IMG/VR virus record: IMGVR_UViG_3300030102_004647
Location: 9,371 to 73,370 of that record
Length of the DNA: 64,000 nt
Direction: 5' to 3' (one strand)
From: a virus
Shown here: one piece after another, positions 17,435 to 26,600 of the stretch
Layout: every line of letters starts with the position of its first letter
How positions within the stretch are numbered: position 1 is the stretch's first letter
Made by a program: the position numbers and the translations under genes
The notes under the pieces: model-generated
Database searches by the model: none
What the model saw: the letters and a program-made list of their open reading frames with translations, nothing else
What the model was told of the DNA's origin: nothing

Positions 17435-20400
17435 CTATGGTCGGGCCGGTCCTCCCCCACCTGCTCCGGCACCTCCTCCGAAGTTGTTAGATATAAATGT
17501 GGTGTTACTATACCCGCCCGATGAACTCGTCGCAGCATTTGCTTGATTCACAGCGGCCACTATTCTCTGAAGATCTTGCTCTATGGCAGTAGCTAAGTTT
17601 TCAAAAATCAATGCGAATCCGTCTGCCCAGTTCTGCACACTTGGAGTCCATGCGTTCAGGGCTGCGTTGATCTGCTCCCTACTCCCGACAAACTTGGCAG
17701 CAAAGCCACTATCTCCTCCCCCTCCGTCATAGATAGCGGTTGCCATACGACCACCCGCATCTCCGAACACCGCAACAAACTCGTCGAGTCTTGTTTGAAG
17801 TCCTGCTTTCAGTGCGAGGATGTCGTCGAGAGTTTGTTGGATCTTTGCTTTTTGTGATTCTAGCTGATCGAGCTTCTCCTGTTGAATCTCAACACCCGCA
17901 TCCGCTGCAAGTCTGTCGGCCCGCCCTCGCTCGAAAGCAAGATCGGACTCTCGCTCGTTCAACAGTTTCTGTAGACGCTGTCTTTCTTTTGGATCTGTTT
18001 CTTTCTCTAGTTTTTCGCGGATTGCGGCCACGCTGTTCTCGGCCTGCACTGCCTTGTCTTGGGCGTCCTTCAATCGTTGGAATCGCTTGTCCTCGATTGC
18101 CATCCGTGCCTGCTCAAGCTGAAGCAGGGTCTGCACCGTTCGGGCTTGCTTGGCTTTTTCTCCGAAGATCGCCTGTTCGTGTTTAATCTGCTCGCGGGCT
18201 TTGTCTGCTCGGTTGTCTTGCTGTTGAGCCTGATCCTGCACATTAGCTTCGTTACCGGCTTGCTTCGCTGCTTCAATCTTAGCGTCCCGCTCTGCTCGAA
18301 GATTTGCCATCGCCGTGGCATGTGCAGCTGCTTGCTCGGCATCCTCAAGATCGTACAACTCGTCGATCTTCTTTTTCTTCTCATCAAACTCGGCCTGTGC
18401 TTGGAGTCTAGCGGCTTCAACTTTATCGCCTCGTCGGTTCGCTGCGTCAATCTTCTGCTGATTTTCAAATGCTTTTTGATCTGCGGCTCGGGCGTCATTT
18501 ACCCCGTCAATCTGAGATTGTGCGTACTCGTCGTTCTTTTCAATCGCTGCGTCTGTTCGTTCTATAACTTTGTTAAGACGGTCAATTTCTTTTTGATTGA
18601 TAGTTTCTTTAGCTTTAGCATGCTCCAGTTCAATTACAAACTGCTCCCGCATTTTCTCCAGCAACACGCGACGAGCTTCTTGTTCTTCTTCAATTACGCG
18701 AATTCTCTCGTCGTATTTGTTTGCAAGGGTTTGATCTCCCGCCATTTCTTTTTCGAGTTCGGCAAGCTTTGACAAGTTGTCCTGATGTGCAGATAGAGCG
18801 GCTTTTGTTTTTTCTAACTGCTCGGCTTCCTTTGCTCTTTTGTCAGTAACCGCTTGAATCGAAGTAGCACTTGCGGTCAGCATGTTGTTTTCGTTTTTCA
18901 ACGATTCGTTATATTGATCCTCCGTTGCTTTCAAAGTTCTAAGTTGATCATTAAGGGTTTTCAACTGCCTCTCATATTGTTGCCGCTGGGCTGCTGTAAG
19001 ATTTCCGTTTGCAAGCATTGCCTCATGAGCTTGAATCTGCCCTTCAATTGCTTGTTTGTTCTCTTGAATTGCATTATTGATGTCGCCATACTTCTCTGCC
19101 AACCTTGATGCCTGTTGCATCTCGGCACTTGACGCTTCTGTGGTATCGGACAGAGTATCGACAAGAATTCCTAACTCGGTTCCTTGCTCTTTAACTTTGT
19201 CCTGCATTTTATCGAAGCCGTCAATTTGTTTTTGAATCTCCGGCTCCAAAGCTTTGAACTCATCTTTCAGTCGTTTCTGCTGTTCTGCAAAAGTTTCCGT
19301 GTCTTCGCTAACAAGTCCGAGCTTTTTACCGTAAAAGATGAAAGTGTCTACTACACTCGTAATCATTTCGGCAACTGCGGTCGCCCCTTGTCGAACTAAT
19401 TCAAAGGTTCCGACAAGAATGTCGAGGCCAATGTCAGCAATAGTCTTGCCTAGATTCTTGAACGAGTCTCCAAGCATGTCCGACACAACGCCCGCAACGT
19501 ATTCAATAGCCTGTCCTATTTGTTCAAATGCCGCTCCGGCTGCATCCATGACCGGGCCAAGCTCTTGCCCCAGCCTACTGAACCCTTCAATAAACCCTTC
19601 GATAAATTTTCCAATAGTTGCGTCATACAATGTTCCGATTGCACGGGCTACATTGTCGAACATCGTTCGGGCAGATATCAGAGTGGCAATCAATACGCCT
19701 GCGATTACTGCAACAAGTGCAGCGATCAAAGCCTTGACAGCGGTCAGGCCCGCTAAAAACGTGGTTATGGCTATGCCTACCGGCTTCAGCACCACGCCAA
19801 TCTTTGCAATAGTTCCTACTAAAGTCCCAAAGATCGAAGACGCTGCCCCTATTGCCATCGACATAGCACCAGCGATAAGTAGAAACGAACCTAACCCACC
19901 CACCATCTTGGTGATGCTGGCTGTCAACCCTTGATTCCGTTGAGTCCAGGCTTCGGCAGATCCGGCAAGTTCTCTGAAGAACTTGACCATATTTGCAAGA
20001 TCGTCGGCTACGGATTCAAACACACTCAGAGATAGTCCTTGGACTGCCGACACGAACAGTTTGAACTCTCCTCCAAGAGTTGCCAACTTGTCGGCTTGGA
20101 CACTTGCTGCCTTTCCAAATCCGTTCATCACTTCATCGGAAATCTCGCCAAACTTGTCCATGTTGTCCATGAGCAGGCTCATACTAGTTCCTGCCCTAGC
20201 TCCAAACATGGCAAAGATATCTTGTGTAGTGACTCCTGCCCTTGCTAATGCTTCAAGAGATCCCTGTAATCCAACAATACTAGGATCAATCTGCGCATAG
20301 GTTAGTCCGTAAGATTGAAGGATCGCCGTCCCTTTGTCGGTTACCTCATTAAGTTTGATCAAAGACATCCGCAAGCTAGTACCCGCTTGACTGCCTTTGA

Positions 20401-21796
20401 TGCCCGCACTTCCAAGAGTACCCAACGCCGCAGATATTTCCTCCAGCGGGATTCCAAATCCTTTAGCAACACCTGCTACATATTTGAGCGACTCTCCCAT
20501 CTGCTCCAGAGTCATGTTTGACGCTAACGAGGCAGCGGTCATGGTGTCTACAATGCGACCCATGTCTCCGGCTTCAAGTCCGAACGCTGTCATCATGTCT
20601 GTGGCAAGATCAGAAGCACGGGCTAGATCCATACTTCCTGCTGTAGCTAACGCAAGGACTGAAGGTGTAGCTTTTATAATCTCATTGGTGTTCATGCCCG
20701 CCTGACCCATGAACTTGAAGGCTTGGCCTACTTGGGTGGCAGTGAACTCTGTAGTCTTTCCTAAGTTCTTGGCGGTGTCCTCCAGACGAGTCATGTTAGA
20801 CACGCCCTTGTCTATATCTTTGGAGTCTCCAATCACAGCAAAAGAGTCAGCCATCGACTGCTGAAATTTTGCCCCTGTCGCAATAATTGGAGATAGGGCT
20901 GCAAGAATAACACCGCCCGCCATCATTGCAGCCATGCCGCCCGCTTTCATAGCGGCACCCGCTGCTTTGGCTTTAGCTCCCAAAGATACAAAAGCGGCTC
21001 CTGCGCCTTTCAAGCTAGTAATCAGCTTGAGATACATCGGGTTGGTCTTGATCGCATTCATGCCTGCCTTCAGGATCGCGCCTCCCGAAGACTTTGCTTT
21101 CGCGGCCAGAGATATGAAACCATTGCCAAACTTTGACAAGTTAGCTCGGGTGATGCCCACCTTGGCACCCATTGCCGAAATCTTAGCTCCAAATTCTGTG
21201 AACGATGCCTTCGCCCTGTTCAACGCTCCTGTGAGTTTAGTACTCACTGCATTGAATCCTTTGATAGACATCTGTGCGGCTTTTGTTTTAGCCGCCGACT
21301 GCACGGCAGAGGTTGCCATAGATTTAAGTTGTGTACCCGCTGCAACCGCAGATGCACCGGCTCGCTTCATAGATGCAGACAGCTTCTTGAGTGCGGCCTC
21401 TCCTTGTTTTACTTTGGCACTCAGTGCGGCAGCGGTTACGCCATACGCTTGAATTGCTTCTCTACCGAATGAGGTGTCCGCAGCAAACTTTTTGAAACGA
21501 TTTCCAAACTGATTGACTGCGGCACTAACTGGCTTCAGTGCGCTGGCGACACGAGTAGATGCCGCTGCCATTTTGTTGAGAGAGTTTTGAGCAACTTGAG
21601 ATGAAGTTGTAATCTTAGAAACAGAAGTAGCTGACTTGCCTGTCGATGCAATCGCAGCACTAGCTTGTGTAGCTGCTGCTCCTGCCGCAGTCGTCTGCCC
21701 AGAAAACCGCTTGACCGCCGCACCCGCTTTTTGAAGGTTCGCAATCAAGCGACCTACATTCGCGGACACTCTTAGTACAAGATCGTTCGCTGCCAT
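17435..21796 (-). CDS. Tail tape measure protein
   Basis: 1,453 residues, the longest gene in the window; its length sets tail length. Residues about 1-280 are Ala/Lys/Ser-rich helical repeats. Residues about 325-520 match the phage minor tail/TP901-type core (LGKTTEFTATQVGQAFKFMGQAG...LASNMTLEQMGESLKYVAGVAK...GSAGIKGSQAGTSLRMSL). Several hydrophobic stretches (about 285-310 and 640-790) precede a long coiled coil (about 880-1360). The C-terminus is Gly-rich. It directly follows the frameshifted chaperone genes, as in lambda-like tails. Confidence 0.95.
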   Translation of the reverse strand: MAANDLVLRVSANVGRLIANLQKAGAAVKRFSGQTTAAGAAATQASAAIASTGKSATSVSKITTSSQVAQNSLNKMAAASTRVASALKPVSAAVNQFGNRFKKFAADTSFGREAIQAYGVTAAALSAKVKQGEAALKKLSASMKRAGASAVAAGTQLKSMATSAVQSAAKTKAAQMSIKGFNAVSTKLTGALNRAKASFTEFGAKISAMGAKVGITRANLSKFGNGFISLAAKAKSSGGAILKAGMNAIKTNPMYLKLITSLKGAGAAFVSLGAKAKAAGAAMKAGGMAAMMAGGVILAALSPIIATGAKFQQSMADSFAVIGDSKDIDKGVSNMTRLEDTAKNLGKTTEFTATQVGQAFKFMGQAGMNTNEIIKATPSVLALATAGSMDLARASDLATDMMTAFGLEAGDMGRIVDTMTAASLASNMTLEQMGESLKYVAGVAKGFGIPLEEISAALGTLGSAGIKGSQAGTSLRMSLIKLNEVTDKGTAILQSYGLTYAQIDPSIVGLQGSLEALARAGVTTQDIFAMFGARAGTSMSLLMDNMDKFGEISDEVMNGFGKAASVQADKLATLGGEFKLFVSAVQGLSLSVFESVADDLANMVKFFRELAGSAEAWTQRNQGLTASITKMVGGLGSFLLIAGAMSMAIGAASSIFGTLVGTIAKIGVVLKPVGIAITTFLAGLTAVKALIAALVAVIAGVLIATLISARTMFDNVARAIGTLYDATIGKFIEGFIEGFSRLGQELGPVMDAAGAAFEQIGQAIEYVAGVVSDMLGDSFKNLGKTIADIGLDILVGTFELVRQGATAVAEMITSVVDTFIFYGKKLGLVSEDTETFAEQQKRLKDEFKALEPEIQKQIDGFDKMQDKVKEQGTELGILVDTLSDTTEASSAEMQQASRLAEKYGDINNAIQENKQAIEGQIQAHEAMLANGNLTAAQRQQYERQLKTLNDQLRTLKATEDQYNESLKNENNMLTASATSIQAVTDKRAKEAEQLEKTKAALSAHQDNLSKLAELEKEMAGDQTLANKYDERIRVIEEEQEARRVLLEKMREQFVIELEHAKAKETINQKEIDRLNKVIERTDAAIEKNDEYAQSQIDGVNDARAADQKAFENQQKIDAANRRGDKVEAARLQAQAEFDEKKKKIDELYDLEDAEQAAAHATAMANLRAERDAKIEAAKQAGNEANVQDQAQQQDNRADKAREQIKHEQAIFGEKAKQARTVQTLLQLEQARMAIEDKRFQRLKDAQDKAVQAENSVAAIREKLEKETDPKERQRLQKLLNERESDLAFERGRADRLAADAGVEIQQEKLDQLESQKAKIQQTLDDILALKAGLQTRLDEFVAVFGDAGGRMATAIYDGGGGDSGFAAKFVGSREQINAALNAWTPSVQNWADGFALIFENLATAIEQDLQRIVAAVNQANAATSSSGGYSNTTFISNNFGGGAGAGGGGPARP

Positions 21797-21805
21797 CCTT
21801 GACCT

Positions 21806-22174
21806 TTATTTCGGTTTTTCGACATGAACAAATCCATCGGGTGTTCCTAGTGATGGACTTGATCTTCCTTGTCTTTGATTATCTTCTCTCGGTCGCAAGT
21901 TAGACAGAAAAGACTTGATATCTTTTTGCTGTCCGTGATTTGCAACTCGGTGCATTCCCAACTCTAAATTTATAGTGGTGTATAGTCTTTCGTGTTGCTC
22001 CTTTACTAATTCCTGAATCTGATACAACGTGAGCTTCAAGACCTTTTCGGGGGTCCATCCGTACTCGCTTCCAAACTTGTCGAAGATTCTAATGACGAAG
22101 TTTCTCCCCCCATCAAGCTGTCCATTGCTCCTTTCGGAACCAGTTGAAAAAAAAGCTGGCGAAGTTCCTCCCAA
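21806..22174 (-). CDS. Tail assembly chaperone, T part, made by -1 frameshift (gpGT-like)
   Basis: This frame lies -1 relative to the gene at 22036-22530 and overlaps it by 139 bp. It probably has no independent start: ribosomes slip from the upstream frame at a run of eight T or at GGGGGGA and continue into ...RNFVIRIFDKFGSEYGWTPEKVLKLTLYQIQELVKEQHERL. The fused G-T product would bind tape measure protein during tail assembly, as lambda gpGT does. The unique part ends just before the tape measure gene. Confidence is high for the overlap and frame, moderate for slippage. Confidence 0.75.
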   Translation of the reverse strand: MGGTSPAFFSTGSERSNGQLDGGRNFVIRIFDKFGSEYGWTPEKVLKLTLYQIQELVKEQHERLYTTINLELGMHRVANHGQQKDIKSFLSNLRPREDNQRQGRSSPSLGTPDGFVHVEKPK

Positions 22175-22530
22175 TCATTGACTGCCTTGAAGGCAACTGC
22201 CCACTTTAGCCAGTCCGTAGCACCCATTCCTGTAAAGTCGTCGGGTTTCTTGCGAGTGCTGCCCGCCGCTACTGTCTTCAGGGCATGCATCGTGATGGGA
22301 TTTGACAAAAGAATAACCAACGCCCCCAGACCGTCTTCTTCTGTGAGGGTGGCACTTTGTTCCTGAAAAACGATAAGAAGATCCTTGAGTTCTTTACTAA
22401 GTCCAAGAATGTCTTCCAGGCTTAACTCGTAAACTTTTACTTCGTCGGGGTGAAACTTTTTGAGAGCGAGCGATATTCCAATGTTTGCCGCCCGTGAGGT
22501 GTCGTCGATCATTTCTTCAGTTTCGGTCAC
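22036..22530 (-). CDS. Tail assembly chaperone, G part
   Basis: 164 residues, mostly helical and acidic, with the ending expected of a lambda gpG analogue: a frameshift zone near its 3' end followed by a short low-complexity tail (ESSTSLEASTDGPP). It lies between minor tail genes and the tape measure gene. It overlaps the upstream gene by 4 bp. Confidence 0.75.
   Translation of the reverse strand: MTETEEMIDDTSRAANIGISLALKKFHPDEVKVYELSLEDILGLSKELKDLLIVFQEQSATLTEEDGLGALVILLSNPITMHALKTVAAGSTRKKPDDFTGMGATDWLKWAVAFKAVNDWEELRQLFFQLVPKGAMDSLMGGETSSLESSTSLEASTDGPPKRS
22105..22154 (-). other. Programmed -1 ribosomal frameshift region with two candidate slippery sites
   Basis: Reading on the minus strand in the G frame, CTT TTT TTT CAA (T-run at 22154-22147) offers T TTT TTT, and ATG GGG GGA GAA (22111-22105) offers G GGG GGA. 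Both fit the X XXY YYZ rule and both lead into the T frame. The second lies nearer the G stop, as in lambda. Which one is used cannot be decided from sequence alone. Confidence 0.7.
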
Positions 22531-22859
22531 TTTTTCTTTCCTTTAGCTCGAAGGCTGTCGTGTAACATGTCACGCAGAGTTTCCTGCTGCTGACAATACT
22601 TCTTAGGCTCCACGGAAGTGTCGCCGTTTGCGTAATCGATAATTAACTTGGCGAGATCCCTCTCGTCCAGAGGAAGAACGAACACAAAGAAGATAGTCGT
22701 GCCACGCCCTGTCTTGCCTTCCAGGCGATCCAGCTTGGCACCTTCCTGGCACCATATGAATGCGGCTTGATCTATATCTTTAGTTCTAAACTGAGAAGAT
22801 CCCTCAGTTACTTCGTCCACCAAATTAGTAGGGTCTGCGATTTCTTGCGTCTTGTCCAT
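22527..22859 (-). CDS. DUF5659-like protein
   Basis: 110 residues. The pattern FRTKDIDQAAFIWCQEGAKLDRLEGKTGRGTTIFFVF, followed by LAKLIIDYANGDTSVEPKKYCQQQETLRDML, matches the DUF5659 layout as I know it: a short helix with a T-D-x-x-x-A-A motif, a hairpin strand, then a helix ending the domain. Function unknown; proteins of this type occur in phages and mobile elements. It overlaps the G chaperone by 4 bp. Confidence 0.6.
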   Translation of the reverse strand: MDKTQEIADPTNLVDEVTEGSSQFRTKDIDQAAFIWCQEGAKLDRLEGKTGRGTTIFFVFVLPLDERDLAKLIIDYANGDTSVEPKKYCQQQETLRDMLHDSLRAKGKKK

Positions 22860-22885
22860 ACTCTCTCAACCTTCCATGGATAGGA

Positions 22886-23278
22886 TTACGTCACATCTGC
22901 ATACGGGATGTCAATCGCCGTGCCGCTCGTGTACGTTCCACTGGTCGAAACACCAGAGGTGCTGTTCAAGGTCACTTCGGCTTTCTTGCCGGAGTAAGTG
23001 AACGTGAACTTGCTGAATCCACCACCTACGGGAGCGGCTCCACCAGCACTGTACTCGTCCGAACCTTTGACATCGGCGTCAGCAACTTTGCCAGCGACCG
23101 AATCAAGAGCGGTACGATTTGCGGCAATCCACGTATCAATGGCTTTGCCCAGCACCGAACGAAGAAGCTTGGTAGTTGAGAGATGATTGCTGTCATCGGT
23201 GACAACGAATCGAATCACAGTCGTACCAGGATTTGAGTAAGTTACAGTGAACTTACCAATGGGATATGTGTTACCCAT
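22886..23278 (-). CDS. Putative minor tail or tail tube accessory protein
   Basis: 130 residues, with a central helix (LLRSVLGKAIDTWIAANRTALD) between two beta-rich parts, the second ending in Thr/Ser/Gly-rich strands. A strong AGGAG ribosome binding site precedes the ATG, and a 16-bp palindrome plus a run of nine T lie just upstream (23291-23322). Position between tail tube and tape measure genes suggests a virion role; the family is not recognised. Confidence 0.6.
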   Translation of the reverse strand: MGNTYPIGKFTVTYSNPGTTVIRFVVTDDSNHLSTTKLLRSVLGKAIDTWIAANRTALDSVAGKVADADVKGSDEYSAGGAAPVGGGFSKFTFTYSGKKAEVTLNSTSGVSTSGTYTSGTAIDIPYADVT

Positions 23279-23306
23279 AATGTAAATCTCCTAAAAAAAA
23301 ATTTAC

Positions 23307-23322
23307 GTGCAGACATCTGCAC
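23307..23322. promoter_or_regulatory. Copy of the dispersed 16-bp palindrome
   Basis: GTGCAGACATCTGCAC, 29 bp before the start at 23278. On the minus strand it can fold as a 6-bp stem with a 4-nt loop and is followed within a few bases by nine T, so at this copy it could also act as a terminator or attenuator. Confidence 0.6.
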
Positions 23323-23326
23323 TTGT

Positions 23327-23590
23327 TTACAACTGCCCCTCGCGGAGCAACCTTAACGTGTCGTGACGAATTCGCTTCCTCGATACCCACACAGGCACCT
23401 TGGGAGCAGCACTGCTAAATGCAGCCGCCACATTATCGTGGACCGTTTGAAAGTTGTTTGCAGTTGTACCCGACTTGTTACTGGCCTGACGACGAGGCAA
23501 CGCACGAAACGTCTTAACCTTCGCGTCAGTGTCAATACTAAGCGAGTTCAACTGTGCATCGATCTTAGATCCATAGTAGGAACTAGCCAT
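23327..23590 (-). CDS. Small basic protein of unknown function in the tail region
   Basis: 87 residues, Arg/Ser/Ala-rich, with no cysteines and a basic C-terminal half (VWVSRKRIRHDTLRLLREGQL). It lies between the tail tube gene and the protein gene at 22886. Unrecognised; probably a minor virion or assembly protein by position. Confidence 0.6.
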   Translation of the reverse strand: MASSYYGSKIDAQLNSLSIDTDAKVKTFRALPRRQASNKSGTTANNFQTVHDNVAAAFSSAAPKVPVWVSRKRIRHDTLRLLREGQL

Positions 23591-23606
23591 CGACCACCCA
23601 CCTTTC

Positions 23607-24116
23607 TTACGAGTCTACGATAGTACCAAAACGACCATTCTGTCCGGCGACCTGGGTCTTCAGACACTCGAACTCTACCTCGAAGGCAGTCTCTTCTTCA
23701 CGGGTCATGTTGTACTCTTTTTCGTTAAGAGTCGTGACTCGCTCAAAAGTAAATGTTCGCGTACCGCAACCAGGGCCAACACCTACCAGAACCATCTTAA
23801 ACTCTTCGGTCCAACACGCATTGTTGTACCCAAGATACAGAGTGCTTGTGCCACTGCTATAGTTAGCAGCGGGCAACATAAACGCACGACGAAGTTGAAC
23901 AAGTGTGACTTCGAGCATTGTCGTAGTTACAAACATCCGCTCGGATGTTCTTGCTTTACGAACAACACCAACAGCTTGATCGGCATACACTTCTCGAACT
24001 TCCGGCTCGTATCGAACCGTAGTTCCACCGATTGTGTACCCGATGTCCACTGCACCACCACCGCCATCGAGAGAGATCGCTGCCGATCCCACGATGATAT
24101 TTGATGCATTTGGCAT
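23607..24116 (-). CDS. Probable major tail tube protein
   Basis: 169 residues, almost entirely beta-strand by eye (SAAISLDGGGGAVDIGYTIGGTTVRYEPEV...), with strands alternating with Thr/Gly turns and a conserved-looking TMLEVTLVQLRRAFMLP helix in the middle, as in phage tail tube proteins. It follows the tail terminator and tail completion genes and precedes the chaperones, the standard place for the tube gene. Confidence 0.72.
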   Translation of the reverse strand: MPNASNIIVGSAAISLDGGGGAVDIGYTIGGTTVRYEPEVREVYADQAVGVVRKARTSERMFVTTTMLEVTLVQLRRAFMLPAANYSSGTSTLYLGYNNACWTEEFKMVLVGVGPGCGTRTFTFERVTTLNEKEYNMTREEETAFEVEFECLKTQVAGQNGRFGTIVDS

Positions 24117-24143
24117 TATCAGGGTCTCCTAGAACTTTGGAAA

Positions 24144-24623
24144 TTACAACGCACAAGGTTGAGTTGACCAGATACAGTCTGCCTCAACCACGATCTTCCA
24201 TACTTCTGTTTTTCCGTCAAAATCCGGTGCATTCCGTTCTCGGAGTCTATGATCTAAGACTCTCACTTCTCCATAACTCGACCCTGAAAAATCGTAATAA
24301 GTATGGTTTGCACCATCCTCATTATCCAACAATTGCTCGATTCTATCTGCTATGTCAAAAGCGGTCAATTCATTTCTGCTAATGGCACAGTAATGTATCC
24401 TTGCCTTTTGCAGTTGAGTAACCACGTTGTTCAGTGGAATCGAGTTTGTAATCTCTACCCCTAGATACGGAGTATGATCCTTTCGGGGTTGCATATACCT
24501 CCCAATTCGGATCCTATCATTTCGATGACTGGTCAGAGTGATCAAACTGTCGGATGATCCGCTGTCTGTTCTTAACTTGTCGATCAGCTGCTTCAACAGC
24601 TGCTTGTTCTTGGGCATTGCCAT
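24144..24623 (-). CDS. Probable tail terminator protein
   Basis: 159 residues. The layout (N-terminal helix KQLLKQLIDKLRTDS, strands GRYMQPRKDHTPYLGVEI, a helix FDIADRIEQLLDN, closing strands) fits the DUF3168/gpU-like terminator fold. It lies between the HK97 gp10-like gene and the tail tube gene. Overlaps the upstream gene by 1 bp. Confidence 0.6.
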   Translation of the reverse strand: MAMPKNKQLLKQLIDKLRTDSGSSDSLITLTSHRNDRIRIGRYMQPRKDHTPYLGVEITNSIPLNNVVTQLQKARIHYCAISRNELTAFDIADRIEQLLDNEDGANHTYYDFSGSSYGEVRVLDHRLRERNAPDFDGKTEVWKIVVEADCIWSTQPCAL

Positions 24624-25165
24624 TACAGACCACCCCCTAACATTTTGCGGTAGTGAAAAAATAAATGCCGCATGATTCGGCCCCGTGAACGCACCAAAAA
24701 CTCGGGTCCGGCTGCGGCCAACGCAGGCTTCAAGAACGGGTGAGCTTTTACGCCTTCCGTTTCAATTGTTTTGATTATGGCATGAGCAACTCGAACAGCG
24801 TCTGAACCACTCAGTCCGTTCTTCTTTGATGCGTAGTCGATGATCTGCCTTTTCTCCGCATCGCCTACTTTGCGAGGCTTGCCGCCATTCTCAACTTCCT
24901 GGGCGTAGGCTACACCCATCGCACCAACGACAACGCCGGGAACCGGCCCGGTCAAGTCTTCTGTTTTTATGCGTTGAAACAACGCTCCTCTAAAAATTGA
25001 TTTGTTCTCTCGCAACTTTGTTCGGATTGCAGGAACTAGCACCTGGATGGCAGTTGTATGCAAAGACGCTCGGACAATGAGGTTTGCCTCTCGCCCTAGC
25101 TGTGTGTACACCTCACCGGATCTCAGCTTCGCCGGTCCAGTCAATTTAAAAAGTAAAGTCTGCAT
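24623..25165 (-). CDS. HK97 gp10-like tail completion protein
   Basis: 180 residues from the ATG at 25165, which shares its A with the upstream TGA; GGAG stands 5 nt ahead. The motif VKAHPFLKPALAAAGPEF near the C-terminus, after an all-helical N-terminus, is the signature of this family, which joins the tail to the neck. A GTG start at 25168 is the alternative. Confidence 0.72.
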   Translation of the reverse strand: MQTLLFKLTGPAKLRSGEVYTQLGREANLIVRASLHTTAIQVLVPAIRTKLRENKSIFRGALFQRIKTEDLTGPVPGVVVGAMGVAYAQEVENGGKPRKVGDAEKRQIIDYASKKNGLSGSDAVRVAHAIIKTIETEGVKAHPFLKPALAAAGPEFLVRSRGRIMRHLFFHYRKMLGGGL

Positions 25166-25896
25166 CACATCTCCAAGTCGTCATCGGTTTCTTCCTCTTC
25201 CATCATCAGTGCTGTATGGTGCATTGCTCCATGGATATCCACTGTATGGCGAACATGCTGAATCCGATACTCTTTGGTTGCCCCTGATTGACCAACAACT
25301 GAATACGGGTACGTTGTTCCCCCTCCGGTGTGAAACGGAATCGTCGCCCAATCCAGATTGAAAATGTTCCAGTGCTGCTCGTACCCTTCAAAGGTATAAT
25401 TAACTGGAGCGACAGTATCCTTAAATTGCCAAGCGGAACCCGTCCACATAACGTGATAGTTTTTTGCTGGGTCGCCAGAGACCGAGTTTTTATTGGAGTA
25501 GTACCCTGTCCCTCCGAAGTCGTCGGTGTCCGCAGGAAACCAAAACATAGTTTTGTTTCCGAACGGTGTGGTAATTTCGACTTGTGGCGGTAGCACCCCA
25601 TCAATACCTCCGGCAACTTCTACGTTTGGATATGTTCCCCAAGGCACAGATACAAAATCATTTTTTTGAACTGCCCTGGATAGCTCAAGAACTACCTTCC
25701 AGTGGGTGCCGCTAGCTACACCATACACATCCTGTTCGTCCTTGTCGTTCATGACTGTGATACGACATCGACGATTTGAATAAATAGGCACAGTAGTAGT
25801 CAGGGTGACACCACCAAATCCGTCAACCTTTTCAATCTTGCGGATGATGTTTACTTCTTGACCTAATCCATACAGTGGAAGTGTGGAATTTTTCAT
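25165..25896 (-). CDS. Probable head-tail stopper with an extra domain
   Basis: 243 residues. The N-terminal 110 residues resemble head closure proteins (YGLGQEVNIIRKIEKVDGFGGVTLTTTV... VYGVASGTHWKVVL). A middle insertion rich in Tyr, Trp, Gly and Asn (about residues 115-185) would make it longer than usual stoppers. The C-terminus is acidic and closes with a His-rich segment (HVRHTVDIHGAMHHTAL). Gene order (adaptor, this gene, gp10-like) supports the role. Confidence 0.5.
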   Translation of the reverse strand: MKNSTLPLYGLGQEVNIIRKIEKVDGFGGVTLTTTVPIYSNRRCRITVMNDKDEQDVYGVASGTHWKVVLELSRAVQKNDFVSVPWGTYPNVEVAGGIDGVLPPQVEITTPFGNKTMFWFPADTDDFGGTGYYSNKNSVSGDPAKNYHVMWTGSAWQFKDTVAPVNYTFEGYEQHWNIFNLDWATIPFHTGGGTTYPYSVVGQSGATKEYRIQHVRHTVDIHGAMHHTALMMEEEETDDDLEM

Positions 25897-26600
25897 CCTT
25901 CGTACTTGTCCTCGTAATCTTCACGTTCCGTCGATGAAGTAAGAAACAGATCGACATCGTTATAGTGTCGCATCAACATCCGATCTATCTCTACAAAACC
26001 AGTGTTGTGTCCTCCGACTACGCTGCCGCCCGTCTTGAAGGTGATCTGAAAATCATTCCAACCCGTTTGCATTATGTTGCTCGGGGTTTGTTGAGTAGAC
26101 CCTGGCTTCAAGCTTTCCAAGGTCAGAAGAATCGTGGCTCTCTTAATATCTGCGGGAGTCGTGGTGTGCCCCCAGCTGGCAGCTACTTGAATGTTGTTTT
26201 GACCTTTCGGCCACACTCCCCCTGACCCAAACCTACGCCGAGGCGAGTCACCCGAGAACGCTCTCGAAGTTTCAAGATAAAACGGATACGCTTTGTAGTC
26301 GTCGTTCGCTACAAAAGTATCCAGAACAGTACTGCCATCAAGATCCAATTCTTTGAGTGACGTGACTGATATGAGTCGGTTTTTTGTTTTTGGAAAAAAG
26401 AATAGCTTTGTTCTTCCGTTCCCGTTGAAATACAGCGTCTCTGTTTTGGCATAAAAAATATCCTCGCAGATTCCTTCAATTATTTCTTCAACAATTGCAA
26501 TCTCGGCTGTAATCTCTGAACTGGTAAACTGCGAAAGATCTATTGTCTTCCCGTTTATCTTGTGACCTGTAACATCGGCATTCGCAGCGTAGTTCCCCAT
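25893..26600 (-). CDS. Head-tail connector (adaptor) protein
   Basis: 235 residues. The N-terminal helices (SSEITAEIAIVEEIIEGICEDIF), a beta stretch with TETLYFNGNGRTKLFFFP, and the later helix TPADIKRATILLTLESLKPG match gp6/gp15-type adaptors that sit under the portal. It precedes the stopper and overlaps it by 4 bp. Separated from the capsid genes by the glycosyltransferase and beta-helix insert (26.6-31.1 kb). Confidence 0.7.
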   Translation of the reverse strand: MGNYAANADVTGHKINGKTIDLSQFTSSEITAEIAIVEEIIEGICEDIFYAKTETLYFNGNGRTKLFFFPKTKNRLISVTSLKELDLDGSTVLDTFVANDDYKAYPFYLETSRAFSGDSPRRRFGSGGVWPKGQNNIQVAASWGHTTTPADIKRATILLTLESLKPGSTQQTPSNIMQTGWNDFQITFKTGGSVVGGHNTGFVEIDRMLMRHYNDVDLFLTSSTEREDYEDKYEG

